DNA from: Chlorokybus atmophyticus
Lineage: Eukaryota > Streptophyta > Chlorokybophyceae > Chlorokybales > Chlorokybaceae
Length of the DNA: 50,675 bases
Direction of reading: 5' to 3'
Assembly (NCBI GenBank): GCA_009103225.1
Contig: RHPI01000810.1
Coordinates: forward strand, 1,137,178-1,187,852
Both the position numbers and the translations under genes were made by a program. Every line of letters begins with the position of its first letter. Position 1 is the stretch's first letter. Positions 11,301 to 22,899 of this stretch are shown piece by piece. Below the pieces are notes generated by a model. That model made no database searches. It was not told the DNA's origin and was given only the letters and a program-made list of their open reading frames with translations.

Positions 11301-14300
11301 CGGGGTTCGCGTAAGGGAGGCAAACCTGTGAGTGCATCACAACGGGTATCAACATAAAAACAACAAGCATTTGCTGCTATGCTGAACAATGGAATGTTGG
11401 TACACGAGCTTGGCACGAATGGTAAGAGTAACTCTCACCAACCACTACATAAACGCAGATGGGCCACATACTTCCAGTTATGGATGCGTGCCAGTGTGTG
11501 AGAGAATGTATGTGTGGGAGCGTGTGCGCGTGCTCGAGCGCGCGTGCAGAGTTGCATGTGAGCATGCGACACAACTTGCCTGCTGCAAGGTGGCATTGCA
11601 ATGGTGTCCGGCCCACCAGGTGGTGGAGTTTGTGCACACGCGGTCCACGTCGACAACGTCATAACCAGGAGGAACATAGTTCTTGAACTCCATCCCCACG
11701 AGACTGAAATTTGACGCCGTTGCCGTGCTGAGCGTGGTATCGTTATCTCCATAACATCGATTTCGCAACACCCCGCCAAAAATCTGCACACCTAAGATAC
11801 CAAACATCTGCGCAACATAACAACAAAGCTCCCGTTAAACCAACATGCCTCCTCCGGATACTGTTGTGCGCGCTGTTGCTATGTTGTCTACACCACTCAA
11901 TGTACGCACATGTACCTCTTACTTGTGCCAGCTACGTGTGACCAACAGTGCATTCATTGTATAAATGGGCAATAGCTGGCAGTACTCAAGGATGCAACAA
12001 CACACATGTAACGGTATGGTATTGTTACAGACCCACTTGCGTGCACGTGTGCATGCACACACATGCACACGTGCACGCACGCATGGAGTGAGCTTGACTC
12101 ACTGCGCAGAGGACGACTAAGACGAGGAAGACGTTGGCGAGCATGGGAAGTGATTTGATCATCGCTCCCACAAGCACGCGCATGCCGGGTAGGACGGATA
12201 TGGTTCGTAGCGGCCTGAGTATGCGCACGACACGGATGGCAGCCACATTACCACTAAAGAACGGTAGCAGCGATATGAGCCCGAGGTTGGTGACAGTAAA
12301 ATCCAGCACGTTCCAATTGTCGCGTAAGTAACACCGCTTGTCTCGCATGAGACCCAACGCGGTGATCTTAAGTATCATCTCAATGGCGTACACGCCCGTG
12401 AACGCGTCCTCCAAGCGACGCAACACGCCGTTGCGGCCCCATTGCGGAGGCTTTGTCGGGTCCAACAACGCGAGCAACACGCAGTTGGCCGCGATGAGGA
12501 GAAGGATGAAGTACTCGAACCACAACGCCTCAATGATCCATATGGCTGCCCTCCTTATGGGATGTTTGATGTCAAGGAAACCCAACGCTTTCTCACAATA
12601 GCGCAACTTCAACCCTTTTGCCTTTGCAAATATAGCCTTTTCTACAACAGCACCGATTGTTCCCGTCCTCATCATCTCCGCGGCCGCTCTCACACGTGAG
12701 ATCATTGCTTTGTTGTTGTTGACCCACTTCGGGTCCAGCAAGTTGGGTACCGAACCCGCCCGCTGATGGTGGATTGCTTCAACCATGTTGTGGTGGCCTT
12801 TCTCACCAACGTGTCTCGACACGTCGGCCCATCCTTTGTGCTTGTGCGCGCGGTTGGTGTCGTTGGTGTTGTTGGCGGCGATGCTGTTGGGGGTGAGGGG
12901 ATGGTAGTTCTTGCTCGTGACTGCGGTGATGGCCTCCGTGTGGTTGCGGTTGAATGTTGTGTACGGTCTCTCGGGACACGACAATGCGGATTTGGCCACC
13001 AACTCACCAGCTTCATTGAATGGTATCTGAGTTTGACAACGACTAGCATGTCAGATTAGACATGATGAACAAGAACATATAAGCTCAACAATCAACACAT
13101 GCAGCCATGTGTACATGTGTATATGCGGTTTTACTACCAGCTGCATGTGCGCACTTGTGTATGCAGACACAGAGGCGTGAACGCGTGCACACACGCGCAC
13201 GTGCGCGCGCAAACTCGCACTCCTCCCGCACTCACGCAGAGGTCATCTCTCACATGATTATGCACGCGCACGCGCATACACGTGCGCGCGCACAAGCACA
13301 CGCCAGTTGCCCACGCACACACTCCGTCACACATGCACATGTGCGCCACGCACGCACACACACACGCGGATCATTGCTTGTGTATGCATATAATCATTGA
13401 CGTGCGCGTTCACACTCGAGTACTGTGTATGTATGTGGTGCGTAACGCGCTTATACGTACAGTGACTGTGGGGTGGACCCGCTGCTTTTGCCTGATGACT
13501 TCCCAACCAGCCCCTGCCCCTGCCCCTGCTTTAGCCGCAGCGCCAAAGCGTCTATCGAGCGTCTGGCTGATATCATTGCCGACATTCTCATTCAACACCG
13601 CTTTTTGACTCGGACGCGTCCGCTCCTGTGTTGATAAAACCGGACATAATTGAGTTGAGAGAGTTCATCCAAGAGCTAGCTAGCTGGGGTATAGTGGTAC
13701 AGTGACTGTGATGGACAGTGAAGGTAGAGAAGTAAAACGGAAGACAACCAGTCAACAGCGTGAAAGAAGGGTCTCTTTTTGGGGTGGAGCTACTTGTCCT
13801 TTTGGCAGCGCGTAAACGTCATGTACAGCTAGACACACGCTAGGGTTGTGATGCAAATACAAGTCCGCTAATTGTATCAAGGTGAGAAAGAAAAGGAAGC
13901 TGTAACACACACACACACGCGCGCACACCCAATGGTTGATGCTTTATTACATCATCAACACATATGCCACGCTGAAGTCAAGTCAACTAAAGATGGAAGA
14001 TGCATCGACTGAAACTATCAAGGGAACTGATGTGTAAACCCTGTCCACATTGCGTCAAGCCGCAGAGCAATCTTGGATACCTCACTTGTATGTATGAGTT
14101 CTGTACGAGGGGGAACACGACCAGACTACAGCAAACACCAATGATTTGATTAACAACAAGTGTGTTTGCAATTGCACAAGTTCTTGGCAAATCCAATGCT
14201 CATTTGAGGTTTGGGTCAGTCAGAGGCCCTGATCGCCAGTGTTGGTACCTTAAAGGTGGCAGCTGGCGCCAGCTTCGGCTTTTGCTTCCCCATCTTAAGC

Positions 14301-14389
14301 ATACGACCAGAGTCATCCTGCTTCCTTTTCGTCTCCTCCTCCTCGCCCATCCCATCCTGCTTCCTACCGCCGCCATGAGCAGCGTCCAT
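5380..14389 (-). CDS. Four-domain voltage-gated cation channel alpha subunit (Cav-like)
   Basis: Fourteen exons, all phase-consistent: 14389-14249, 13625-13461, 13026-12103, 11807-11580, 11325-11245, 11174-11034, 10807-9962, 9784-7832, 7583-7284, 7199-7079, 6988-6885, 6795-6689, 6571-6406 and 6219-5380, for 2038 residues. Four repeats of S1-S6 are visible. The S4 sensors carry Arg/Lys every third residue (RVVRILRPLR, RVLRVLRFMK, RAFRLIRVLRPIR, RLFRVIRLCRILR). Pore loops read FTLQGW (Q518), LTSDNW (D840), STTEGW (E1242) and STGEGW (E1527). After IVS6 come an EF-hand-like segment ending PPPLG and an IQ motif, LIQAAIRGHLERKRLR, the usual calmodulin site. The tail is a low-complexity Ser/Thr/Asp-rich region. 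No AID motif for a beta subunit is seen in the I-II linker, and no IFM gate in III-IV. The channel would conduct cations across the plasma or flagellar membrane on depolarisation. The first two exons (to residue 102) are the least certain because they rest only on splice sites and phase. Confidence 0.9.
6219..6571 (-). other. Channel IQ (calmodulin-binding) motif split by an intron
   Basis: Exon 13 ends CTC ATA CAG|gtgctc at 6406 and exon 14 begins gtgcag|GCG GCC ATC CGC GGC CAC at 6219. The join makes LIQ|AAIRGHLER, matching IQxxxRGxxxR. In Cav and Nav channels this site binds calmodulin and controls inactivation. The intron between (6220-6405) contains an alternating CG/TG tract. Confidence 0.85.
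9826..9910. repeat. Alternating TG/CG tract in a channel intron
   Basis: The tract is a long alternating purine-pyrimidine run (TGTGTGCATGTGCATGTGCA and onwards through TGCGTGTGCG units) in the intron between the pore loop of domain II and its S6. Similar tracts occur in several other introns of this gene. Confidence 0.9.
12038..12079. repeat. Perfect inverted repeat, 18-nt arms, 6-nt loop
   Basis: TGCGTGCACGTGTGCATG, CACACA, then the exact reverse complement. It lies in the channel intron after the domain I S5 exon, within an alternating purine-pyrimidine tract, so it may have arisen from simple-repeat slippage. Confidence 0.8.
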
Positions 14390-16338
14390 CAGCAGCACAA
14401 TAAGGAGGAGGTGGAGGAGATGGACCAGACCAAGCTCCTGCTCAATTGATCAGCCAGCTTGCTGTGGCGCCCGCAAAGGGGCCACAGCTCACAGCCCCCT
14501 CCCATAGATCCAACCACCTCCACCTACGCAACCTGCATCACCATCACCTCCTCCTACCCCTACTTCACCTCCTCCTTGGCCGCCGCCGCGAGGCACTTTC
14601 CTCTTAATTTTTAATCTTTTTTCCCACGAGCGCGGACAGAGCAAACACATAAGAATAGATGCAGATCTCCGTATGCAAAAGTCCGTAGCGCTGTCAACAG
14701 CCGTCAGATGATCTGAACGCAATTCACTCGCCGTCCGATGCACCGGTTAAGGTTTCTGAACTTGCTGTCATTATTTCAAAGTCACGTGACTTTGGCGTTG
14801 AAGCGCGAGTCGCCACCTTCGTTAATGCGAGCTAGCGGATATCGTACGCAGTGGCTGCGCACTCCATGTCTGCGCGCAGATATCCGACTCCTGTGGTTGC
14901 TTCGGACGGGATATGGTACGTATGATATGGTACGACGGGGTACAATGTAGCCATACGGTTATAAGGGTGACGTTGGGCACACAATCTGCCTTCGTTGTAA
15001 GCATCACGCGTATTTCACAAACTTGCATCCGCTCTAAGGTTTCTTCGTGATGCTTGAATGAGCAACATCCTCCTAACTTCATCTTATACTTCTGCATTAT
15101 ATTGGAATACAGCTACAACTTTGACCATGTTATCACACGGAAATTTGATCAATTGTCACTATATCAATGTGCATTATTAATGTACATATTATGTTACAAA
15201 CAATACAATAACATTAGGCTGCAAGCGCCGACCTATACGCAATCGGCCTTATATCACCATTATGAATAGTTTACGGACGGTGAATCAAGCAATCATGTCT
15301 TACACACGTTATGAAAAAAATGTAGCCATGAAAGTGAACAACAATAGCTACTGCAATGATATTACGACAGACTTGCTATTCGGGCATGTCAAACTTGTGC
15401 ATAAGCATTCAAGATTTGTAGCGGAAGTCCCACTAGCACCGCGGTGCAGCACCTTATAGTGAAAATCGCAGCAGCGCATCCAGGGAAGAGATGGCGGCTA
15501 CCAACCTCTCCACACAGCTCCAGCCGCATGGAGCCTGATCAGGCGCACCCACGCTCAACACACCTACACACAACACCGCTCTCCACAAGGGATGAAAGGG
15601 AGAGGCCCTTTAACAGCTATTGGCTAGGCACCCCACACACAAGCGGCCCTGAAGTGGTGAACGCACTTAGATCCCAGGTTAACGTTGCTACTTATCATTT
15701 AAACAACTTGCTACTTATGGGACCTGATTTTGATACTCTCGAAGTGAAGTAAGAATCCACCTCAGGTGAATCAAAACACCTCGGTTTTTTATATAAGCAA
15801 CCCTATCTCGGAAATAGAAGCATGTGCTTTCCTACTACAATAGTACTTAAAGATTGCCCACAGGCATTACTAGCTCTGCGACTAAATAGTGGCAAATCGC
15901 ATCATCACAAATCATGTGGTTTGCCAACATGGCTCACTTTCTTGAAACTGGCACATCATGTGGCGACCCATATTCGGGGCAAAAGGCCTCGGGCATTGAA
16001 TGGCTTTGTACTAGCCCTTATCAATGCCTTGTGTAATTTGTCACACCCAAGGTCATATAGGCTCAAGAGTAGACCTACATGAGAGCAAACTTGTCTTCTT
16101 AACAAGTAAGGAACAGGGAATGACTTTTGTCGGCCTTATGGGCGTGACAGTCACTGTAGTACATTTGTGTATGAATTGACATGATGAGTTGAGAGGCGCA
16201 CGCCAAAGAATATGGGCCAAACCGTTAAACTACCCTTTTTATGCCCTTTACCAATAAAAGTAAAATTTTAATTATGTACACAGGGTTCGCTTGTCTGTGA
16301 AAATTTCATTAAATGGACAATTTCGAATATAACAATAA

Positions 16339-16384
<46 letters not shown>

Positions 16385-17809
16385 CCATAACTGTGGAAAA
16401 TTTTACATGGATCTTAAGAGCATCAAGCATACATGGCAAAAATGTGCGCCAATGCATAAACAATCACACTTTGTATATGAACCAATTATATCTGTAAGGT
16501 TTATGTAACACAAGTTAATGCATTAAACTGTGACATCCGTAATTAAGCGTATATCCTCACACATATATCGATTTTAAATTGATAAAGTTATAACGTTATG
16601 CCTTATATGAACCGTCGTACATCATGTGCTCCATCAATGGGATAACACCGTATTGTAAGAATGATGGAGACAATTATGATTCCTGCAAAAAACATTGATG
16701 GTTGCTAAAGGTGTACTTACTGGAATAACCACGGATCAAAACTTTACCCTTAACGCGTTAAAGTCATGTCAAGAAGTTTACCATTACCGTACCATTTGTT
16801 AAGATTGTCATAGATGGTGACTAGATGCTTTGCACATAGCCGTCAACGGCATTGCATCTACGTAACTCTTTCTCTTTGTTTTTTTTTGTCTTGCTCGCTC
16901 TTCGCGTGTGCCTTTTGCATCACAGTGTTTTTGTCTATATTGAGCAGCAGCATAACTGGCTGGAATGACAGCACCCACACATCACTGCAAGGACATACCT
17001 GCCATTGCATATGTCTTGTGCGCAAGCATGTGTACAAGCATATTGTGCGTCGACCGCATTTGTCAACATATCGCCGCCGCCATCCATGCGCGTGTCGATT
17101 AGCTTAGCAACGGCAGCGGCGGTGAGCGCGTGTGGCATCCCCACTCTCACAAAACCCTTTGCTACGCGTGTGCGCGACTACAATCAAACACGTATTAAGG
17201 TTGAGCACAAGCTATAGCCCAATTAAGTTGTTTTATGATCAATGGGGCTAACACCGCCGCATGTTGATGAGAAGCACGATGATAGGTTTATCTTTCGCAC
17301 ACTACGAATTCAACGTTTCATCACGTGTTGTAGCTTACGCTTAGCCGGTAACGCAGGGGACTTTATTGAGACTTATGCCATTGAGACGAACATACCCAGC
17401 CAGCTGTTCACCCCTGCTTGGCTGATACTAGTGAACATGCAGTAATTTGCCACGATCGAACGAGATGCAGTTAATGCATCATGCGCGCGCATTTTGTCAA
17501 TGACCAACCTGTCAGGAACTTCCTTCGCTGCTGGCGACGGAAGTTTCCTTGCAAACTCTGCCGCTGTGGCTGTTGCTGGCGGCGGTGGCGGTGGCGGCGG
17601 CGGGGAGCGAACCTTTCTACTTTCACCGCATATGCTGGTTACTTGGTGAAATTGCCCTTTGCAGGGTGGGCAGGAAGTAGCCGCAGCCGGCTCGCCTTAT
17701 AGGTCAGTCTCACACTCTGCTTGTGTGCAAGGCTGCATACCATTACTTGAGCATTGCTTCTGCCTGTGTTCAACATTAAGCATGCAAAGTTTTCAGCCTC
17801 CTGCACGGT
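14390..17809. other. Gene-poor region
   Basis: No gene that I can support. The 14480-14620 part is rich in CCACCTCC/CACC. The 15260-16090 part holds three unrelated open frames of 65-102 codons on the plus strand with no recognised motif. An (AT)n run occupies 16340-16382. The 17500-17660 part has a (GGCGGT)n tract within a 49-codon frame (ATG 17499, MTNLSGTSFAAGDG...), which could be an upstream frame of the following gene or chance. Confidence 0.45.
16340..16382. repeat. (AT)n microsatellite
   Basis: Uninterrupted alternating AT of about 43 bases, comparable to the run at 1-26. Confidence 0.95.
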
Positions 17810-19058
17810 ATGAGCGGCTTCCAAGAGGTGCTTCACACCGTGCCGCTGCCGGTGGCTATCGCGGTGAGCGCCGTCGTCCTCACCGTCGCCGTCCTCGCCT
17901 GGCGCAGCAGCAGCAGCAGGAGCACACCGCCTATGCAGATGGTACTGTTTTCCAAAGTGATACTGTGATTGGGCAAGCAGCATGCTTCGTGTTGATTTGC
18001 ATGCCATTTTATCGCCGCGAGTGTGTTTTGGGCTTTCTTGTAGAAAGGACTCAACAGCATTGCACCCCAACAATGTTGCATGCATTGGGTGTTACCTCTA
18101 GTTGCTTTGCATAAAATCAACAATGGGCATCTGTGCAGACTTCGTTTGTGGACTGTTGTGCGTGACATTTGCAGTTGCAGTCATATGAACAGTAATGGGG
18201 CATTACGGTGGGCACTGTTGTTGCGCACACGTACACGCACGAGATTGCGTGCGTTGTCCAGTAGTCTTGCATGCTAGTTTTCTTGACCAGTATGATTAAA
18301 GACTGGTCATTCAACAATTGACTTCAGGCAACTATGGAGCCTGAACCGCCGGTGGTGTTGCGAGACGTCACGTCTGAGGAGCTGGCGGAGCACAACGGCA
18401 CGGGTGGGACGGCCGTGTGGGTGGCTATCAAAGGCAATGTGTATGATGTGACGAAAGGGTCCGCCTTTTACGGCCCCGGCGGCCCTTACGAGATGTTTGC
18501 TGGCAAGTAAGGAAGCTTGTTGGGTTTGGGAGCACGAACACGCATACACATATACACACGAACACGCGTGTGCGCGCACACGCATATGCATATACACATG
18601 AACATGAATGTGAATATGAACACGTAAATGCCTGCACCCAAGCGTACCCACGTGCACGTGTGCATTCGCTCATTAGTCCTATTGGCATATTATAATATTG
18701 TAGTATACATACTCATGTTGATCAACCTTGTAAAGAAGCGCGCTGTTGGTCACTTTTACTATTGCAGGGATGCAAGCAGGGCGCTGGCAAAGATGGCCTT
18801 TTCTGCCGAGTACTTGACCACGCGTGTGCCCGAACTGGATGACTTGTCTTACAGCGAGAAGGAGACTCTCGACCAGTGGGAAATGGTCAGTTCATGTGTG
18901 CATGTATGACTGTGGTTATTCATGAATTTGTGTGTTGCATGGTCGCTTGTGAAAAGGTTTACTGTCGCTGACACATGTTGGTCTTCTCACAGAAATTTGA
19001 CATGAAGTACACTAAACTTGGCCGCATAGTATCCGAAGCACCGGCTGGCAGCCAGTAG
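17810..19058 (+). CDS. Membrane-associated progesterone-receptor-like (MAPR) cytochrome b5-fold protein
   Basis: Four exons, 17810-17941, 18328-18506, 18768-18885 and 18993-19058, phases 0/2/0, give 164 residues. An N-terminal membrane anchor (about residues 13-31, VAIAVSAVVLTVAVLAW) is followed by Ser/Arg-rich sequence. The MAPR cytochrome b5-like domain runs from LRDVTSEELAEHNG through VAIKGNVYDVTKG, the signature YGPGGPYEMFAGKDASRALA and DLSYSEKETLDQWEMKF to KYTKLGRI. MAPR proteins bind heme through tyrosines and assist P450 or sterol metabolism in the ER or related membranes; the tyrosines of the signature are present. The two larger introns (17942-18327 and 18507-18767) hold little else apart from alternating CA tracts. 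The length matches plant and algal MAPR proteins. It is convergent with the DUF4535-like gene. Confidence 0.93.
18536..18665. repeat. Alternating CA/CG/TA tract in MAPR intron 2
   Basis: The intron carries ACACGCATACACATATACAC-type alternating purine-pyrimidine sequence over more than 100 bases, matching the class of tracts seen in the channel introns. Confidence 0.8.
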
Positions 19059-19869
19059 CATGACAATATACCCTGTACATATCTTGCCATGCGCAATATT
19101 TACCTTCAGTGATTAGGTCAGGCTTGTAGCTACTGGTTGGTTATGTCTCCTTGCTCTTTTGATAATGGGATCGTTGGCCGAGCGCTTTGCTTCGTTTGAT
19201 GTCATCTCTGCATGGTCGCCAAAGGTGTTGTGAAAAGGTCACTATTATCGTCCGTGCATACCTGTGCACTTACAGTTGACCATTTGCCAACAGCTTCATT
19301 GATCAAGCAACGAAAGAGGGAATGACCAATGTCAAAGTGCCACAGCATATGCACATGCATATTGTACACCTCACATGCATTACACCACACCCCAAGGTTA
19401 CCACACATTCAACTCTACGCTACATGCACGACCACCGAGCTACACCAGGCGCGCTGCCTACCCTCGATCGCTAACCCTACCTCTACCGCCCCCCTGTGAG
19501 TCACGCATGCATGCATGCAGTATACCCATCTCTACAGCGTATGCATTTGACAGAACCGAAGCATGCAACCCATTTGTTGAAACTACGAGCTCAAACTTCC
19601 CGATTATAATCACATCTGCGACATGAAGTCACTGCTACCGACCTCACAACTATGTACAAAGTACCCTCAACTAGTGAACCCTGCCAATTGTCTCAAACCA
19701 AGCAGCAATCAATCAACACCCCCCCCCCCCTCCCACCGGACATGAAGTCCGCGCTACCACACCTTTGCACACTGCCATGTGGCCATGGACACGGCGAGGG
19801 ATGATGCTATAATACCATTGTCGCGATGCCTATGTTGAATAGGCTACTGGTGCGCCAATATTCCTTTCG
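19059..19869. other. Convergent intergenic region
   Basis: This lies between the stop of the MAPR gene and the stop of the DUF4535-like gene. It should contain both 3' UTRs. A (GCAT)n run lies at 19504-19520 and a C-tract at about 19720-19730. No gene is seen. Confidence 0.5.
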
Positions 19870-20031
19870 TCAATCGCGGTCGGGGCGCTTGTGGGTTTCC
19901 TCGATGCTGCGCAGGCGTCGCCATATGCTGTCGGCCTCCGTCTTGATATCGGGCACGCGGTAGTTCTGCGCCGCGTACACGCCTGCGCACGTGCCCAGGC
20001 CGAACCACCACAGCTTCCCAAACAGACTCAT
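19870..20031 (-). CDS. DUF4535 / STMP1-like single-pass mitochondrial micropeptide
   Basis: A 53-residue open frame starting MSLFGKLWWFGLG, one membrane span (about residues 3-19), then the family hallmark GVYAAQNYRVPDI and a charged helical tail ending KRPDRD. The spacing of the Gly-rich span, the AQNY-x-[VI]-P motif and the Lys/Arg-rich tail match plant DUF4535 proteins and vertebrate STMP1 (Mm47), which are inner-membrane micropeptides tied to respiratory complexes. The length is typical (45-60 residues). A GT/AG-like acceptor (ttgcag) lies about 35 bases upstream, with in-frame codons between it and the ATG, so an upstream 5' exon is likely. The ATG at 20031 is chosen because family members start just before the span. 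Mitochondrial location is inferred from the family. Confidence 0.75.
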   Translation of the reverse strand: MSLFGKLWWFGLGTCAGVYAAQNYRVPDIKTEADSIWRRLRSIEETHKRPDRD

Positions 20032-20817
20032 TGCGTCGAAATGCTCCTGGGAATACCTGCTTGCCTGCAACATATTGCATGTGGGTGCGGGTGCATGCTC
20101 GTGTAAGTGTGTATCTACGCGTGCGTGTGTGCATGTGTCTGGCCAACTTCGTGTGTGTGCATGTGCATGCGCGTGCATGCATGTGTCTGTACGTGATTTG
20201 GAGATGACAACGGGCGCAAACACACAACATGAAAACACAACATCAACAATTTCAAAGACGCACATCGCAATTGAAGCCAACATGCGGACAAGGGGCGGAA
20301 GAAGCAGAACAACCGGAAACTCGACACAACCAAGTTCAATCGACTCACGCTCAGACGCAGACATGCCAACCAACCAACGAATATACAAACGAACAGCATA
20401 CCAGACAGATTGACAGGAGCTTACCCTCAACAACCCTCGTCAACATACACTTAAGGTAATACGAGTTCCAGCGCGCACATGCACAACATAGCTTAATGTA
20501 TATACACATGGCAGTCACAGCTCTGTACATCCCGTCACAACCACCATCAAGCATGTACATCGACTATCAAAACTAAACAGTCACGTACTGCATGTCACAT
20601 GCTGCGTAGGCTGATCAGTCGCTGCCAAACCGCCAAGATCTCGAGTCAACTGTGAACAGCACCAACAACGCTACACGTACAAACCCCAAACATGTCATAG
20701 ACCACCAAACCTCGGTGATTGGACACAGACCAAGCTTTCCTGGCTGTACCTTGGCTGCTTGGCCGAGACCCACACACAATTGGTTTCAGTAGAAGCGCGT
20801 CCCCTGCCCTTTTCTCA

Positions 20818-20880
20818 CCGCCGCCGCCGCCGCCGCCTCCGCCTCCGCCGCCTCCACCGCCCCCCTCGCCGCCGCCGGCA
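20818..20880. repeat. CCG/CCT trinucleotide tract
   Basis: Imperfect (CCG)n/(CCT)n run without a supported coding context. Confidence 0.85.
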
Positions 20881-22439
20881 AATTACTACTGGGTGCGGTT
20901 TGGCGTAGCAAGCTTATGCTAGGCTACCTGAACGCTGAGCAGCAGTCACGACTCTTGGCAAGTTGGATCAATGAACATCATCACAACGTACAGGCCAGCG
21001 GTGGTCGCTGCGGATTGGTGAGTACACGTGCTGGCCCAGAGCGACATGCTGGCAGAGGCAGCCAGATCTGCTGAATTGATAGATGAATACATTCGATACA
21101 TGTGTTCCAAAAGGGGTATGCTGCTGTGTCGCATTGATGCATCTTGTTACTTGATCAGGTCAAGAACCTAATGGATGCAGTCTACAATCTACCATGCTCT
21201 CTCACCTCTCTCTCTCTCCCCCCCATGTAATCGACGATTTACCTACACAGGGCAAGTTGATCACCTACAGCGAGTAATTCAAATGAACATGTGATTCAAT
21301 GAAATGGCATCTCAGCAACGAAATCTATTTTTTATTTAAATGAGCTTTCTAAAATAGCACGTGCATGACTTATGAATCAACTTAAAAAGTAATCGGAACC
21401 TTACACATGAGCATGACACGCGCAAGTTTTAGCGTCAATACAAGCAATCATGATTGCGGATATCGCTTTTGAGTCGACAATGTCAACATCTTCCAACATT
21501 GTGTAAATGATCTGATACCATATCAACACAAGTAAAGTGCATAAGCATACATTGTTGTTTTTGAGTTGGTAGGTTTTCACCAAGCATGTAAATGATAAAC
21601 TTGTAAGGGTTTGTTTATGTTGCAGCATTACGTTATCATCTTCAATTATGATCGCAAACTGAAATACACGACACTGCGCATGTGATCGCACATGCGAAAC
21701 GTGCACATGCCAACCCCACCACCCAACCCCACCGCCTAGGCCTATCTGCCAGCAACTAGGGACCCCTGGGCATTGCAGTGCTGACGTGGGACAAAGCCGC
21801 AAGAGTTGCGTCGCCAGGGAGCGCAGCAGCAGAGGGCAGGAGACAGAGGAGAGGGAGGGGGAAGGGAGGTGTGGTGGCGGAGAAGAGAGAGGCGGGTGCA
21901 GAGGGGGGAGTCCTGCTGGTCTGTTGTCGTTGCCACTGCTGCCGCTTTGTACAAGACCGTCTGCAACGGCCCTGTGGGCAGGTGAACGCATATGCATGCT
22001 TGCATGGCTAATGGGGTAGTAGGGGTAGAGTAGTGGGTGAGGTAGTGAATGAACCCGGTGGTTAACTTGACAACAGTGTGGTTGGTATGCGTTGTGTCTC
22101 TGCATGCTGCTGACTGTGCATGTCACCATGCATGCACGCTTTTATCGTTAAATTGGAGTGGCGCCTAGAGACGACCTTGAAGAAGGTGATCTGGGGATCA
22201 CCCGTAAAGTAGAGGTGGGTATGGTCGCCTACGGCAACTAGTTGCATAACTTTGTTTTTTCAAAGAGGGTTTTACCTCTCCTGCTCTCTCTACCTCTCTA
22301 TTCGATAATTATCGCCGCGGGCTCTAGCAGCTCCTCTTCAGCTTCGTCCAGTCCCATACCCTTCCCTGTGCATTGTCGTTTCGCATTTGTTTGTACATGA
22401 TACAATCTCACTCTATTGCATGTGCATAGATAGTCAGAA

Positions 22440-22716
22440 AAACAGATGGCTGTAAGCAATGTATCACTCGTTGACCAACAGACAAAAACATGCAACACAC
22501 AACTCCCGCATGTACACATCATTTCAAGTCACTTTTGTGAGGCTGCGGACCTGCCAAGAAAACAGATAGCTTCAAGCAAATGTATCACTCGTTGACCAAC
22601 AGATGAAAGCATATGCTACACACATCTCCCGCATGTACACATCATGAGTGTATTGGGCGCCTCGCATGAGATGCAATGCGTTTCAAGTCACTTTTGTGAG
22701 GATGCGGACCTGCCAA
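22440..22716. repeat. Tandem duplication of about 120-160 bp
   Basis: The block from AACAGATGGCTGTAAGCAA through CGCATGTACACATCAT to GACCTGCCAAG (22440-22559) recurs at about 22558-22716. The second copy is diverged and carries about 40 extra bases before the TTTCAAGTCACTTTTGTGAG part. Confidence 0.8.
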
Positions 22717-22899
22717 GCCTGACGTACAGCACTAAATAACTCCAGTCTTGCAAAGCAATTGATAATGCTCACCATCCGTGGTTGCATGCAACAAAGCGTG
22801 CCACTATGCAGCACTGCACTGCTGTCTGTGCGTGTGTGCAAATGGTGCACATGCAAATGCGTGGAGACCACAGTCCAACCATGAGTGAAGCTGTTTTGA

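Larger units (their letters stand above)
20032..22899. other. Intergenic; repeats and low-complexity sequence
   Basis: Alternating TG tracts lie at about 20085-20190. A (CCG/CCT)n tract coding only for polyproline in one frame lies at 20818-20880. A GA/GGA-rich stretch is at about 21830-21910, and a diverged tandem duplication is at 22440-22716. A short minus-strand frame (about 22316-22383, acidic, GLDEAEEELLEPA...) follows an AG and ends in TAG. It could be a terminal exon, but no partner exon was found. Confidence 0.45.

Noticed and set aside
13107-13400. His/Arg/Thr-rich frames on both strands
   Set aside because: They are translations of an alternating CA/CG intron tract.
21401-22129. 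A 242-codon minus-strand frame with a Pro/Ser-rich middle
   Set aside because: Composition follows the GA/GGA-rich DNA on the other strand; there is no domain and no splice context.
22316-22383. Acidic terminal-exon-like frame (GLDEAEEELLEPA) on the minus strand
   Set aside because: It follows an AG and ends in a stop, but no upstream exon with matching donor and phase could be found.
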